NCBI RefSeq assembly: GCF_014268585.2
Contig: NZ_CP077092.1
Span: 5,307,501-5,371,500, forward strand
From: Pseudomonas iranensis
GTDB taxonomy: Bacteria; Pseudomonadota; Gammaproteobacteria; Pseudomonadales; Pseudomonadaceae
DNA length: 64,000 nucleotides
Reading direction: 5' to 3'
The notes under the pieces are model-generated. The model worked only from the letters and a program-made list of their open reading frames with translations, made no database searches and was not told where the DNA came from. The translations under genes and the position numbers were made by a program. Position 1 is the first letter of the stretch. Every line of letters starts with the position of its first letter. Positions 10,249 through 18,580 of this stretch are shown one piece after another.

Positions 10249-11805
10249 GTGAGCCAGTCCCTGATCGCTGCCCTGCAAAACCCGGCCCTCTACCCGCATC
10301 CCGTCGAAGGGTTTCAGGTCATCGAAACCCACATTTCGTGGGTGATTCTCACCGGCCCCTTTGCCTATAAAGTGAAGAAGCCGGTGAATTTCGGCTTCCT
10401 CGACTTCACCAGCCTCGACGCACGTGCGCATTTCTGCGCTGAAGAGCTGCGCCTGAACCAGCGTCTGACCGCTGATTTGTATCTGGACGTGTTGCCGGTA
10501 ACCGGCAGCGTCGAAGCACCACAACTGGGCGGCGAAGGCCCGGCTATCGAATACGTGCTGAAAATGCGCCAGTTCCCGCAGAGCGGCTTGCTCAGCACCC
10601 TGCAAGCCAATGGCGAGCTGACCACTCAGCACATCGATGCACTGGCCGAGCAGATCGCCCATTTCCATCTCAACGCCCCGAAAGTCCCGGCTGAACACGA
10701 TGCTGGTACACCGGACAGCGTGATGGCGCCGGTCGCGCAAAACTTCGAGCAGATCCTGCCGTTCCTCAGCGACAAGAACGATTTGCTGCAACTTGAGGCA
10801 TTGAAAGCCTGGGCCGAAAGCAGCTTCGAGCGCCTCAAGCCCCTGTTCGCCGAGCGCAAGGCGCAAGGTTTCACCCGTGAATGCCACGGCGACATTCACC
10901 TGGGCAACGCCACGGTCATCGACGGCAACGTGGTGATCTTCGACTGCATCGAGTTCAACGAGCCATTCCGTTTCACTGATGTCTGGGCCGACACCGGCTT
11001 TCTCGCCATGGACCTGGAAGACCGTGGTCTGAAGTCACTGGCACGTCGCCTCGTCAGCCAGTATCTGGAACTGACTGGCGACTATCAGGGCCTGGAAGTG
11101 CTGAACTTCTATAAAGCCTACCGCGCGCTGGTGCGGGCCAAGGTGGCATTGTTCAGCATGCCGGCCGACGCGACTGCGGTGCAGCGCGCCACCACCCTGC
11201 GCCAGTACCGCAACTACGCCAACCTGGCGGAAAGCTACAGCACCATTCCTTCGCGCTTCATGGCCATTACCCACGGTGTTTCCGCCGTCGGCAAGAGTCA
11301 CGTGGCCATGCGTCTGGTCGAAGCGCTGGGCGCGATTCGCCTGCGTTCCGATGTCGAGCGCAAGCGCCTGTTCGGTGAGCAGACTGTTGCCAACGATGTG
11401 CAGGCCGGCATTTACAGCGCCGATGCCAGTACCGCGACCTACGCACGCCTGCATGAAATCGCCGAGGTGATCCTGCACGCCGGCTTCCCGGTAGTGATCG
11501 ACGCGACTTACCTCAAGCGTGAGCAGCGCGACAACGCGGCGAAGATTGCCGAAGCTACTGGCACGCCGTTTTTGATCCTCGACTGCAACGCCCCGCAAGC
11601 GGTAATCGAGAGCTGGCTGGCGATGCGTCAGGCCGACCAGAAAGATCCGTCCGACGCCACCCTCGCCGTGATCGAAGCGCAACAGGCCAATCGCGAAGCG
11701 TTGACGCCGGAAGAAATCCTGCGCAGCAAACGCGTGCAGACCAATGAATCCGGCACGCTGGACACCGTAGTCGCGCAGATCCGTCAGCGTCTGCCGGGTC
11801 TGTAA
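10249..11805 (+). CDS. Bifunctional aminoglycoside phosphotransferase-like / P-loop ATP-binding protein
   Basis: 518 residues in two parts. The first is a protein-kinase-like fold with the catalytic loop CHGDIHLGN (His-Gly-Asp at about 213-215) and a following IFDCIEFN metal-binding Asp. The second is a P-loop kinase domain with Walker A GVSAVGKS at about 343-350. The fusion is common in pseudomonads; its substrate is unknown and resistance should not be assumed from the family name. I chose GTG 10249 because GAAGGA lies just upstream; ATG 10210 lacks such a site. It diverges from mrcB. Confidence 0.88.
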   Translation: MSQSLIAALQNPALYPHPVEGFQVIETHISWVILTGPFAYKVKKPVNFGFLDFTSLDARAHFCAEELRLNQRLTADLYLDVLPVTGSVEAPQLGGEGPAIEYVLKMRQFPQSGLLSTLQANGELTTQHIDALAEQIAHFHLNAPKVPAEHDAGTPDSVMAPVAQNFEQILPFLSDKNDLLQLEALKAWAESSFERLKPLFAERKAQGFTRECHGDIHLGNATVIDGNVVIFDCIEFNEPFRFTDVWADTGFLAMDLEDRGLKSLARRLVSQYLELTGDYQGLEVLNFYKAYRALVRAKVALFSMPADATAVQRATTLRQYRNYANLAESYSTIPSRFMAITHGVSAVGKSHVAMRLVEALGAIRLRSDVERKRLFGEQTVANDVQAGIYSADASTATYARLHEIAEVILHAGFPVVIDATYLKREQRDNAAKIAEATGTPFLILDCNAPQAVIESWLAMRQADQKDPSDATLAVIEAQQANREALTPEEILRSKRVQTNESGTLDTVVAQIRQRLPGL

Positions 11806-11809
11806 AAAA

Positions 11810-11855
11810 CTATTTCGGCCGTGAAGCCCTCGCTCGCTTCACGGCCGGCAAATAG
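11810..11855. other. Large stem-loop after the kinase/ATPase gene
   Basis: The arms CGGCCGTGAAGC and GCTTCACGGCCG flank an 8-base loop, extended by CTATTT and AAATAG. There is no T run on the plus side, but the minus strand would read into TTTTTT. It may be a factor-dependent or weak terminator, or an mRNA 3' end stabiliser. Confidence 0.45.
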
Positions 11856-11896
11856 TGGCACTATACTGGCGTCATAAAACCAACAGGTGATCTGAC

Positions 11897-12241
11897 ATGA
11901 GCCAGCCAAAACTGCTCGACACTCCGCTTTACGCCCTGCTGCACAAAGATGACGTCGCAGGCTTCAACAAGGAACGCCCACAAGATGGCCCGATCGACAT
12001 GGTCGGCGGCGATTTCCGTGGCCTCGACCTGCGCGAGCTGAACGCCGACGGCGTGGATTTCCGCGATGCGTACTTCCGCTCCGCCGATCTGCGCGGCATC
12101 GACTTCCGCAAGGCTTCGCTCGAAGGCGCCAGCCTGGCCCATGCGCAGATTTCCGGGGCGTACTTTCCGCCGGAGCTGAGTGCTGACGAGATTCTGATGT
12201 CGATGAATTTCGGCACGCGGTTGCGCTATCGCACCCGCTGA
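11897..12241 (+). CDS. Pentapeptide repeat protein
   Basis: 114 residues. The middle part follows the A(D/N)LXX pentapeptide pattern (FRGLDLRELNADGVDFRDAY and on through ADLRGIDFRKASLEGASL), predicting a short right-handed quadrilateral helix of about ten coils. There is no signal peptide or catalytic motif. Some pentapeptide proteins mimic DNA and protect gyrase, but this one is too short and generic to assign that role. It lies alone, with CAGGTGATCTGAC before the ATG. Confidence 0.85.
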   Translation: MSQPKLLDTPLYALLHKDDVAGFNKERPQDGPIDMVGGDFRGLDLRELNADGVDFRDAYFRSADLRGIDFRKASLEGASLAHAQISGAYFPPELSADEILMSMNFGTRLRYRTR

Positions 12242-12275
12242 AATCTGGAAATCTTCCTGACACCACGCCTTGCCT

Positions 12276-12363
12276 CTGTGGGAGCGAGCCTGCTCGCGAA
12301 GGCGTAGTGTCAGTTGATATCGATTGTGTCTGATACGCCCTCTTCGCGAGCAGGCTCGCTTGT
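12276..12363. repeat. REP pair (GGGAGCGAGCCTGCTCGCG family), right arm degraded
   Basis: The left arm reads CTGTGGGAGCGAGCCTGCTC. The right arm begins TTCGCGAGCAGGCTCGCT but then diverges (TTGTAC instead of CCCACAG), so this copy has lost its outer end. It lies between the pentapeptide and TfoX-like genes. Confidence 0.85.
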
Positions 12364-12530
12364 ACATTGCTAACCGCCTAACTCGCTTCCCTCTGCGTTC
12401 GCAGCCCCTTTACCGCCCTTTCTTAGAAGCTTTTGCGTCGAATCCGACCAAACAACCACGCTTTTCCTACTGATGGCTACACTGCTGAGAAGCTCGCCCA
12501 CGCACCATTCGGCCGTCGCAAGGAGGCTTG

Positions 12531-12803
12531 ATGAATGATGAACTGCAACACCTGAAAAATCTTGGCAAGACATCAGCGCAATGGCTGCATGCCGTGGGCA
12601 TCCACAGCGCCTCGGACTTGCGTCGCCTCGGTGCAGTGGATGCCTACCGGGCCGTGCGTACTCGGGGGTTTCGCGCATCGAAGGTGTTGTTGTATGCGAT
12701 CGAAGGCGCGTTGATGGACGTGCACTGGAACGATATCCCCGCCGAGCGCAAGGACGCCTTGAACAAACAGCTCGAAGCCATTTCCGCGCGCCACAAGAAC
12801 TGA
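12531..12803 (+). CDS. TfoX/Sxy C-terminal domain protein
   Basis: 90 residues matching only the C-terminal TfoX helical domain (LKNLGKTSAQWLHAVGI, then YRAVRTRGFRASKVLLYAIEG). The N-terminal domain of full-length competence regulators is absent. A role in competence should therefore not be assumed. AAGGAGG precedes the ATG at 12531; a TTG one codon upstream is less likely. It sits 15 bases before the cyclic-nucleotide-binding gene and is probably co-transcribed with it. Confidence 0.85.
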   Translation: MNDELQHLKNLGKTSAQWLHAVGIHSASDLRRLGAVDAYRAVRTRGFRASKVLLYAIEGALMDVHWNDIPAERKDALNKQLEAISARHKN

Positions 12804-12818
12804 ACAGGCGCTGACGCC

Positions 12819-13613
12819 ATGTATTTACTGGGGGAACAATCGGCCCACGCCGACGCATTGATCAATCGCTTGCAGAGTCTTCCTGGGCAGTGGCTGCAGG
12901 ATTTGTCGCCGTGCGCGCCGGTCATCGAGCTGGACGCTACGGACGATCTGTTTGCACAGGTGCCGAGCGATCAGTTGTTTCTGCTGAGCGAGGGCGTGGT
13001 ACATGGCTGCATCGCGGGCCGTGCGCTGTTCTACTGGCAGGAAGGTGATCTGCTCGGCCTGCAACGTGGCGAGCAATGGAGCGACTGCCGCATTTGCAGC
13101 GACAGCGCTGTGCGCCTGGTGCCCTATGGGCGCGCTGAGGTTTTGCAGCATTTGTATGCCGACCCTGATCGAGCGGAGCAGTTGCTGAGCTATCTGCTCG
13201 GGCAAATGGCGCTGCTCGCCCACGCCGTGGCCGAGCTGAAACCTCGGGAGTTTCGCAGCACCAACGGCTTCAAACGCGTTGAGGCGGGCGCCGTGCTGAT
13301 TCAACAGGGCGATGCAGCGGATCATGTCTTCGTGATTATCGACGGGCACGCCGAGGCATTTGTTGACGGGCACAAGGTCGGTGACGTGCCGAAGGACGAA
13401 ATTTTCGGCGCCATGGCGTTGTTTACCGGCGAGCCGCGCAACGCCACGGTAGTCACGTCAGAGCCGAGCACGGTGATGTTGATTCCCGGTGATCAATTTT
13501 TGAGCATGACCCGCAGCAATCCGAAGATCGCCCATAGCCTGATTGAGGGCATGGCTCGACGCATCGGCCAGTTGAATCGCCAGATCACGCAGCTGACGAC
13601 GCAGCGCACCTAG
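12819..13613 (+). CDS. cbpA: Cyclic nucleotide-binding domain protein (CbpA-like)
   Basis: 264 residues. The C-terminal half is a cNMP-binding domain with a phosphate-binding cassette at DEIFGAMALFTGEPRNATVV, including the Arg that normally contacts cAMP. The N-terminal half looks like a degenerate second copy of the fold. There is no helix-turn-helix after the domain, so it is not a Crp-type DNA binder. In P. aeruginosa the gene next to PrrF and phuW is the cAMP-binding protein CbpA; position and domain layout agree. This is not the E. coli DnaJ-like protein of the same name. Confidence 0.85.
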   Translation: MYLLGEQSAHADALINRLQSLPGQWLQDLSPCAPVIELDATDDLFAQVPSDQLFLLSEGVVHGCIAGRALFYWQEGDLLGLQRGEQWSDCRICSDSAVRLVPYGRAEVLQHLYADPDRAEQLLSYLLGQMALLAHAVAELKPREFRSTNGFKRVEAGAVLIQQGDAADHVFVIIDGHAEAFVDGHKVGDVPKDEIFGAMALFTGEPRNATVVTSEPSTVMLIPGDQFLSMTRSNPKIAHSLIEGMARRIGQLNRQITQLTTQRT

Positions 13614-13684
13614 CGCAAAACCCTTTATTCACAGGGCCTGACCACTGCTCGCAAAACTAAATTACAGATTTGCAAAATCAGCGG

Positions 13685-13716
13685 TTGACGCGGTAATGAG
13701 AATCGCTATGATTATC
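13685..13716 (+). promoter_or_regulatory. Fur-regulated promoter of prrF
   Basis: TTGACG (13685-13690) and TATGAT (13707-13712) are separated by 16 bases. A 19-base Fur box at 13698-13716 matches 13 positions of the GATAATGATAATCATTATC consensus and covers the -10 element. Iron-bound Fur would block RNA polymerase here. Confidence 0.85.
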
Positions 13717-13718
13717 AC

Positions 13719-13833
13719 AACTGGTCGCGAGATCAGTCGATATTCTGAAAAGCCCTTGGTTCGGACTCTCAGATTATCTCCTCATCAGGCTAATCACGGT
13801 TATTTGACCCGGTTTTTTACCGGGTCTTTTTTT
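13719..13833 (+). ncRNA. prrF: PrrF small RNA (iron-sparing regulator)
   Basis: About 115 nt. The 5' end AACTGGTCGCGAGATCAG and the core ATTATCTCCTCATCAGGC followed by TAATCACGG are the recognisable conserved blocks of PrrF RNAs. The RNA ends in the hairpin GACCCGG/CCGGGTC plus seven T. PrrF is made when iron is low and represses mRNAs of iron-containing proteins with Hfq. It sits between the cbpA-like gene and phuW, as in P. aeruginosa. There is one copy here, not a tandem pair. Confidence 0.93.
13806..13833 (+). terminator. Rho-independent terminator of prrF
   Basis: Stem GACCCGG (13806-13812) and CCGGGTC (13820-13826), then TTTTTTT. It ends 13 bases before the stop of the convergent phuW gene. 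Confidence 0.92.
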
Positions 13834-13846
13834 GCCTGTGGAAAAG

Positions 13847-14695
13847 TCATTTGGCGAACTGTTGTCGCATCTGCTCGCAGTAATCCGGCTTCGGCGTGGC
13901 CGGCGTGTACCAGACGTAATCGGCCATCGCCGCCGATACCGCAGCGCCCTGCTCGGCCAGCATCAATACGATCGGCGCCGTGCCAGCGCCGAGATCCGAC
14001 AGATGCAGCGGCACGCCGACATCCTTGCGCGCATGCCATTCACCGGCCAGCAGAATCGAAGGCATCGGCGCCGCCAGCATGCGTTCGGCCATGCGTCGAT
14101 CACGCTGTTGCTGAATTGCCAACATCGCCGGCATCTGTGATTCGGGCAGCAGGCCGCAGTGGGATTCACTGATTTGCCCAAGCAAAGTATTTTTAACCGA
14201 AAGCAAATTGCTGCGCGGACCGTTCAGAGTCGGTGCATTGCGGTAAAACGCGCGGATTTCGCTGTCATCGAGATTGGCCGCCAGCAGCGGATACGGCTGC
14301 GACAGGGCAAAGCGCACGATCGGCCCGTAAAGGTTCCAGTCCCAGCCCTCTTGCCAGGCCAATGCCGCGGGCAGGTCTGCCGGAACGGATTTCGACTGGC
14401 GTGCCGCATCGACTTTCGCTTGTTGAACCGGCGAGAGCATTTCCAGCAGCAGACTGCCTTGCGTTCGCTGCTCGCCGAGCTCCTGCAACAGCCACAATTG
14501 CGCAGCATGATGATCGGCGTTGTCGTGCTGCTCACCGATGATCAAACGCTCAGGCTCAGCCAGACGCGTCAGCAATTGCTGCGCCGTAAGTACCTCGCCG
14601 CTGCGCAGATCGCGGATATCAGCGCCCACCGGCGGAACCGCCACGTGCTGACACCCCGCGAGCAACACCAGCGCCAACAACCACAATCCACGCAT
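13847..14695 (-). CDS. phuW: ChaN-family haem-binding lipoprotein (PhuW)
   Basis: 282 residues with a lipoprotein signal (lipobox LLAGC), so it is membrane-anchored. The ChaN/DUF399 fold shows in LIIGEQHDNADHH near residue 50 and ILLAGEWHARKDVGVP near the C-terminal third; these His-containing segments belong to the family's haem or metal site. Family members bind haem at the cell envelope, but the precise role in uptake is not settled. It is the last gene of the haem transporter operon. Confidence 0.87.
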   Translation of the reverse strand: MRGLWLLALVLLAGCQHVAVPPVGADIRDLRSGEVLTAQQLLTRLAEPERLIIGEQHDNADHHAAQLWLLQELGEQRTQGSLLLEMLSPVQQAKVDAARQSKSVPADLPAALAWQEGWDWNLYGPIVRFALSQPYPLLAANLDDSEIRAFYRNAPTLNGPRSNLLSVKNTLLGQISESHCGLLPESQMPAMLAIQQQRDRRMAERMLAAPMPSILLAGEWHARKDVGVPLHLSDLGAGTAPIVLMLAEQGAAVSAAMADYVWYTPATPKPDYCEQMRQQFAK

Positions 14696-14714
14696 GCGAC
14701 ACCTCGATGATTGA

Positions 14715-15482
14715 TCAGCGGGCGATGATCAGCGGATGCCCACGCTCCGGGTGCGGCTGCACCAATACCTCCAGACCGAACACCGCTTTGAGCGTATCCG
14801 GACGCAGCACCTGCTGTGGAGTATCCAGCGCAACCGGGCGCCCCTCCTCCAGCAACAGCACACGATCACAATAGCGTGCCGCCAGATTCAGATCATGCAG
14901 GATCACCAGCACCGCCGCGCCACGATTGGCGAACTCGCGCACCGCCTGCAAGGTGGTGTGCTGATGCAGCGGATCGAGCATCGATGTCGGTTCGTCGAGC
15001 AATAAGCTTTGCCCGGCCTGGCCCGGCCAGAGTTGCGCCAGCACCCGCGCCAGATGCACGCGCTGACGCTCGCCACCGGACAACGCCAGATAGCTGCGCC
15101 CACTCAGGTGCCCGGCATCGGCGGCGGCCAGCGCTGCCGCGACGATTTCGTCATCACGTACGCGCCCGGTCTGGTACGGCAAACGGCCCATGCCGACGAC
15201 CTCTTCCACGGCGAAGGCAAAGTCCAGCGTTGAAACCTGCGGCAACACCGCCAGTCGTTGTGCCCGCTGCGTTCCGCTCCAGTGGCTCAACGCCTGACCT
15301 TCGAGCGAGACATTGCCGTCACTGGCGGGCAACTCACCACACAATGCCCCAAGCAACGTGCTTTTGCCGGCGCCGTTCGGTCCCAGCACGCCAAGCACTT
15401 GACCGGGTTCGAGCCTGAGCGTGACTCCACTGAGTACAGCTTTGCGGCCACGGCGGACATGCAGATTGTGCGCAGACAGCAT
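14715..15482 (-). CDS. phuV: Haem ABC transporter ATP-binding protein
   Basis: 255-residue ATPase that powers haem import across the inner membrane. It has Walker A GPNGAGKS, signature LSGGERQRV, Walker [12 protein letters not shown] and the switch His in VILHDLNLA. It belongs to the FecE/BtuD/HmuV group. The ATG overlaps the permease stop (TGATG), so the two are coupled. HmuV is the usual name outside P. aeruginosa. Confidence 0.95.
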   Translation of the reverse strand: MLSAHNLHVRRGRKAVLSGVTLRLEPGQVLGVLGPNGAGKSTLLGALCGELPASDGNVSLEGQALSHWSGTQRAQRLAVLPQVSTLDFAFAVEEVVGMGRLPYQTGRVRDDEIVAAALAAADAGHLSGRSYLALSGGERQRVHLARVLAQLWPGQAGQSLLLDEPTSMLDPLHQHTTLQAVREFANRGAAVLVILHDLNLAARYCDRVLLLEEGRPVALDTPQQVLRPDTLKAVFGLEVLVQPHPERGHPLIIAR

Positions 15483-16519
15483 CAGGCACGCCCTCGCAGC
15501 AGCAGATAAAGAAAGAACGGCGCGCCGATAAACGCAGTAACAATGCCGATCGGCAACTCCGCCGGCGCCAGCGCCAGACGCGCCACCAGATCGGCGAGCA
15601 ATAACAGGCTCGCACCGGCCAGCACCGAGGCTGGCAACAGAACTTTGTGATCCGGGCCGGCCAGCAGGCGCACCAGATGCGGCACCACCAGCCCGACAAA
15701 ACCGATCAGGCCCGCCGCCGCCACCGCCGCGCCGACACCCAGCGCGGTGCAGAACACCAGTTCGCGCTTGAGCCGTTCGACATCGATGCCCAGATGACCG
15801 GCCTCGGATTCACCGAGCAACAAGGCATTCAATGCCTTGGCCCGACGCGGCAGCCACAGCGCCACGCCGATGGTGATGATCAGCAGTGGCCACAGCCGCG
15901 CGTAACTGGCGCCGTTGAGGCTGCCCAGGTTCCAGAAGGTCAGGGTGCGCAGCGTGGCGTCATCGGCCAGATAGGTGAACAGACCGACCGCCGAACTGGC
16001 CAGCGCCGTCAGCGCGATACCGGCCAGCAACATGGTCGCCACATGAGTCTGACCGTTGCGCCGGCCCAGCCGATAGACCAGCGCCGTCACCCCGAGTCCG
16101 CCAAGAAACGCACACACCGACAACAGATACGGCCCGAACCACTCCGGCAGGCCGTCAAAGAACGTGCCGCCGACAATCGCAATCGCCGCGCCGAGTGCCG
16201 CGCCACTGGACACCCCGACCAGTCCCGGGTCCGCCAGCGGATTACGAAACAGACCTTGCATCGCCACGCCGGACAGCGCCAGCACGCCGCCGACCGCCAA
16301 GCCGAGCAAGGTTCGCGGCAGGCGGATCTGGCCGAGAATCAGCTCAGCCTGCTCTAACCCTTGCGGCGCCAACGGCACGCCGATCAGACGCAGCGCCGCG
16401 CGCAAGGTATCGAACAGCGGCAGGCTCACCGGCCCCAATGCCAGCGACAGCCAGATCGTCAGCAGACACAGCAAGGTCAGGCCGATAAACAAGCCACGGG
16501 GTTTGACCAGTGTGGTCAT
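15482..16519 (-). CDS. phuU: Haem ABC transporter permease
   Basis: 345-residue FecCD-family permease with about ten membrane spans, and the family signature around [18 protein letters not shown] and [15 protein letters not shown]. It forms the haem channel as a dimer with PhuV beneath. It overlaps phuT by four bases at its start (ATGA) and shares the stop-start overlap with phuV. HmuU is the common synonym. Confidence 0.95.
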   Translation of the reverse strand: MTTLVKPRGLFIGLTLLCLLTIWLSLALGPVSLPLFDTLRAALRLIGVPLAPQGLEQAELILGQIRLPRTLLGLAVGGVLALSGVAMQGLFRNPLADPGLVGVSSGAALGAAIAIVGGTFFDGLPEWFGPYLLSVCAFLGGLGVTALVYRLGRRNGQTHVATMLLAGIALTALASSAVGLFTYLADDATLRTLTFWNLGSLNGASYARLWPLLIITIGVALWLPRRAKALNALLLGESEAGHLGIDVERLKRELVFCTALGVGAAVAAAGLIGFVGLVVPHLVRLLAGPDHKVLLPASVLAGASLLLLADLVARLALAPAELPIGIVTAFIGAPFFLYLLLRGRA

Positions 16520-17388
16520 TGGCCGCCCTTGGCCGGGTAGAAGCCATCAGTCAAGGTTTGCAAAGCAGCCGGCAACCGCGGCCCGAGACCGCCCACCAGC
16601 AGCGTCGGATCCAGCTCCATTACCCGCCCGCTCTTGGCAGCACGGCTGGAATTGAGGATCGGGTTTTCCTTTAACAATGCCGCTTTCGCGGTCTCGCCGG
16701 TCAGCGCACGGTCAGCGAACACCAGCACTTCGGGATCGAGGCTGGCGAGGGATTCGACAGAAAACGGTTTGTAGCCGCTATGCGTCGCAAGGTTGTGCCC
16801 GCCAGCCTGTTGCAGCAACCAATCGGCTGCGGTGTCCTTGCCGGCGATCAACGGCTTGCCGCCAGCGTGCCCGAGCAACAGCAACACGCCCGGAGCTTTC
16901 TGCGTGGTCTGCACTTGGGCAACGCGCGCTTTCTGCGCCTGGAGCTGCTGTTGATAACTCTGCAGCAGCTGCGCTGCCTGGCTTTGTGCGCCGAGCAACT
17001 GGCCCAGATGGGTGACATTCTTTTCCAGTGTCGGCAGATCAGGCTGGGCTGAAAACAACTCGACCTTGACCTGGGCCGCTTTGACTTGCGCCAGAACCGG
17101 CGGCGGGCCCATTTCTTCGGTACCGACCAGAATGTCCGGGCGCAGGCTCAAGATGCCTTCGGCCGACAGGCTGCGCTGATAACCGATACTCGGCAGCGCC
17201 TGCAACGATTCGGGATGTTGGCTGGTGGTGTCGACCCCGACCAGCTTCGACTCGCCGCCCAACGCGCTGACCCATTCCGACAGCGCACCGCCGGCGCTGA
17301 CCCAGCGTTGCGGTAAATCCGCTGCGCTCGCCTGATGGCTGAGAAAAAGGCCGACGCACAGTACGGCAACGCGGGTTTTCAGGCGCAT
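16516..17388 (-). CDS. phuT: Periplasmic haem-binding protein
   Basis: 290 residues. A signal peptide (MRLKTRVAVLCVGLFLSHQASA) leads into a class III solute-binding domain (RWVSAGGALSEWVSALGG, LVGVDTTSQHPESL) joined by a long helix. Such proteins hand haem to PhuUV; in PhuT the ligand is a Tyr, and the candidate IGYQRSL is present. The start at 17388 has AGGAAG upstream, and the longer frame only adds non-coding leader. It is the first gene of the operon and lies directly behind a Fur-box promoter. Confidence 0.92.
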   Translation of the reverse strand: MRLKTRVAVLCVGLFLSHQASAADLPQRWVSAGGALSEWVSALGGESKLVGVDTTSQHPESLQALPSIGYQRSLSAEGILSLRPDILVGTEEMGPPPVLAQVKAAQVKVELFSAQPDLPTLEKNVTHLGQLLGAQSQAAQLLQSYQQQLQAQKARVAQVQTTQKAPGVLLLLGHAGGKPLIAGKDTAADWLLQQAGGHNLATHSGYKPFSVESLASLDPEVLVFADRALTGETAKAALLKENPILNSSRAAKSGRVMELDPTLLVGGLGPRLPAALQTLTDGFYPAKGGQ

Positions 17389-17482
17389 ACGCAGCTTCCT
17401 TGAACAAGGTTTCCCGGGCATCGGCGCAGCGAGCCAAGTATCCTCGGCAACGGCCAGACTCCCTGTGGGAGAAGGTCGCCAT

Positions 17483-17510
17483 TTGATAATTGTTTGCATT
17501 TGAACGTCAA
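17483..17510 (-). promoter_or_regulatory. Fur-box promoter of phuTUVW
   Basis: On the minus strand TTGACG (17510-17505) and TATCAA (17488-17483) are 16 bases apart. A Fur-like box (17503-17485, TCAAATGCAAACAATTATC) matches 12 of 19 consensus positions and fills the spacer. The start would be about 90 nt before phuT. Confidence 0.7.
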
Positions 17511-17552
17511 GCTCGGACATATCCAGACACGAGCGGACATTTGAGGATAGCC

Positions 17553-17870
17553 ATGAAGTTTCTCTGCGCCGGCAGTGAGCTGGCTGAAGGTGGCAGTCGC
17601 GGTTTCGTTATCGAAGGCAAAAAGCTTTTCGCCGTGCGTCGTGGCGGGCAGGTCTATGCCTATTTCAATCGCTGCCCGCATCGCGGCGTCGGGCTGGAAT
17701 GGCAGCCCGACCAGTTTCTCGACCCAAGCAACAGCCTGATCCAGTGCGCCACCCATGGTGCACTGTTTTTGATCGAGGACGGCGAATGCGTCGCCGGACC
17801 CTGCGCCGGGCAGTCGCTCACGGCAATTGAATGCCGGGAAGATACACAAGGCGTGTGGGTCGACGTTTAA
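17553..17870 (+). CDS. Small Rieske 2Fe-2S protein
   Basis: 105 residues consisting of one Rieske domain. Both ligand pairs are present: CPH (Cys41, His43) and CATH (Cys65, His68). There is no oxygenase or membrane domain, so it resembles Rieske ferredoxins that pass electrons to another enzyme. I chose ATG 17553 ([10 protein letters not shown]), which suits the domain start; the longer frame runs into the phuT promoter. It diverges from phuT, and its 3' end overlaps sfsA on the other strand by four bases. Its partner enzyme is unknown. Confidence 0.88.
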   Translation: MKFLCAGSELAEGGSRGFVIEGKKLFAVRRGGQVYAYFNRCPHRGVGLEWQPDQFLDPSNSLIQCATHGALFLIEDGECVAGPCAGQSLTAIECREDTQGVWVDV

Positions 17871-18580
17871 CCGTTTAGCCGCACGTCGAGTCGGCGGTCG
17901 ATGACCATTTCTTCGTGGTCAAGGCGCACACCGTAGGCCAACACCTCAACACCGCAGGCGACCGCTTCACGCAGCGCCTCGGCGTAAGCCCAATCGATTT
18001 CCTCGGCCGGGCGCACGGCATCGATGCCGGTGAGGTTCACGCAGTACAACTGCACCGCCCGAATGCCGTCGCGCGCCAGATGCGCCAGCTCGCGCAGATG
18101 TTTGGCGCCGCGCTGGGTCACCGCATCGGGAAACGCCGCCACCGCCGTGCCGTCGAAGCCGAGGGTGACGCTTTTGACTTCGACATACGCCGGGCCGCTG
18201 GGGTATTCGAGGCGGAAGTCGATGCGACTTTTTTCCTGTCCGTAGGCAACCTCACGCTTCAACGCGGTAAAGCCGTTCAACTCGGTGATCACGCCCGCCT
18301 GCAAGGCTTCTTCGACCAAGCCGTTGGCGCGCCCGGTGTTGACGCAAAACAGCCGGCCCTGCGGGGTTTCGCCAATTTCCCAAGTGCCGGGCAGTTTGCG
18401 TTTCGGGTCATTGGAGCGACTGAACCAGACCTGCCCGCCCTCGACCTGGCAATTGAGCATCGAACCGGTGTTGGGGCAGTGAATGGTCAGCAATTCGCCG
18501 CTAACGGTTTCGATATCGGCGAGAAAACGCTTATATCGGCGAATCAGCCGCGCTTCTTCCAGAGCAGGATAAAAGCGCAT
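17867..18580 (-). CDS. sfsA: DNA/RNA nuclease SfsA
   Basis: 237 residues of the sugar fermentation stimulation family, with an N-terminal OB-like domain ([21 protein letters not shown]) and a nuclease-like C-terminal domain ([20 protein letters not shown], the D...ExK pattern). Its cellular role is unclear; older work linked it to maltose gene regulation and DNA binding. Its start abuts the aminotransferase stop, so the two are likely co-transcribed. Confidence 0.93.
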   Translation of the reverse strand: MRFYPALEEARLIRRYKRFLADIETVSGELLTIHCPNTGSMLNCQVEGGQVWFSRSNDPKRKLPGTWEIGETPQGRLFCVNTGRANGLVEEALQAGVITELNGFTALKREVAYGQEKSRIDFRLEYPSGPAYVEVKSVTLGFDGTAVAAFPDAVTQRGAKHLRELAHLARDGIRAVQLYCVNLTGIDAVRPAEEIDWAYAEALREAVACGVEVLAYGVRLDHEEMVIDRRLDVRLNG

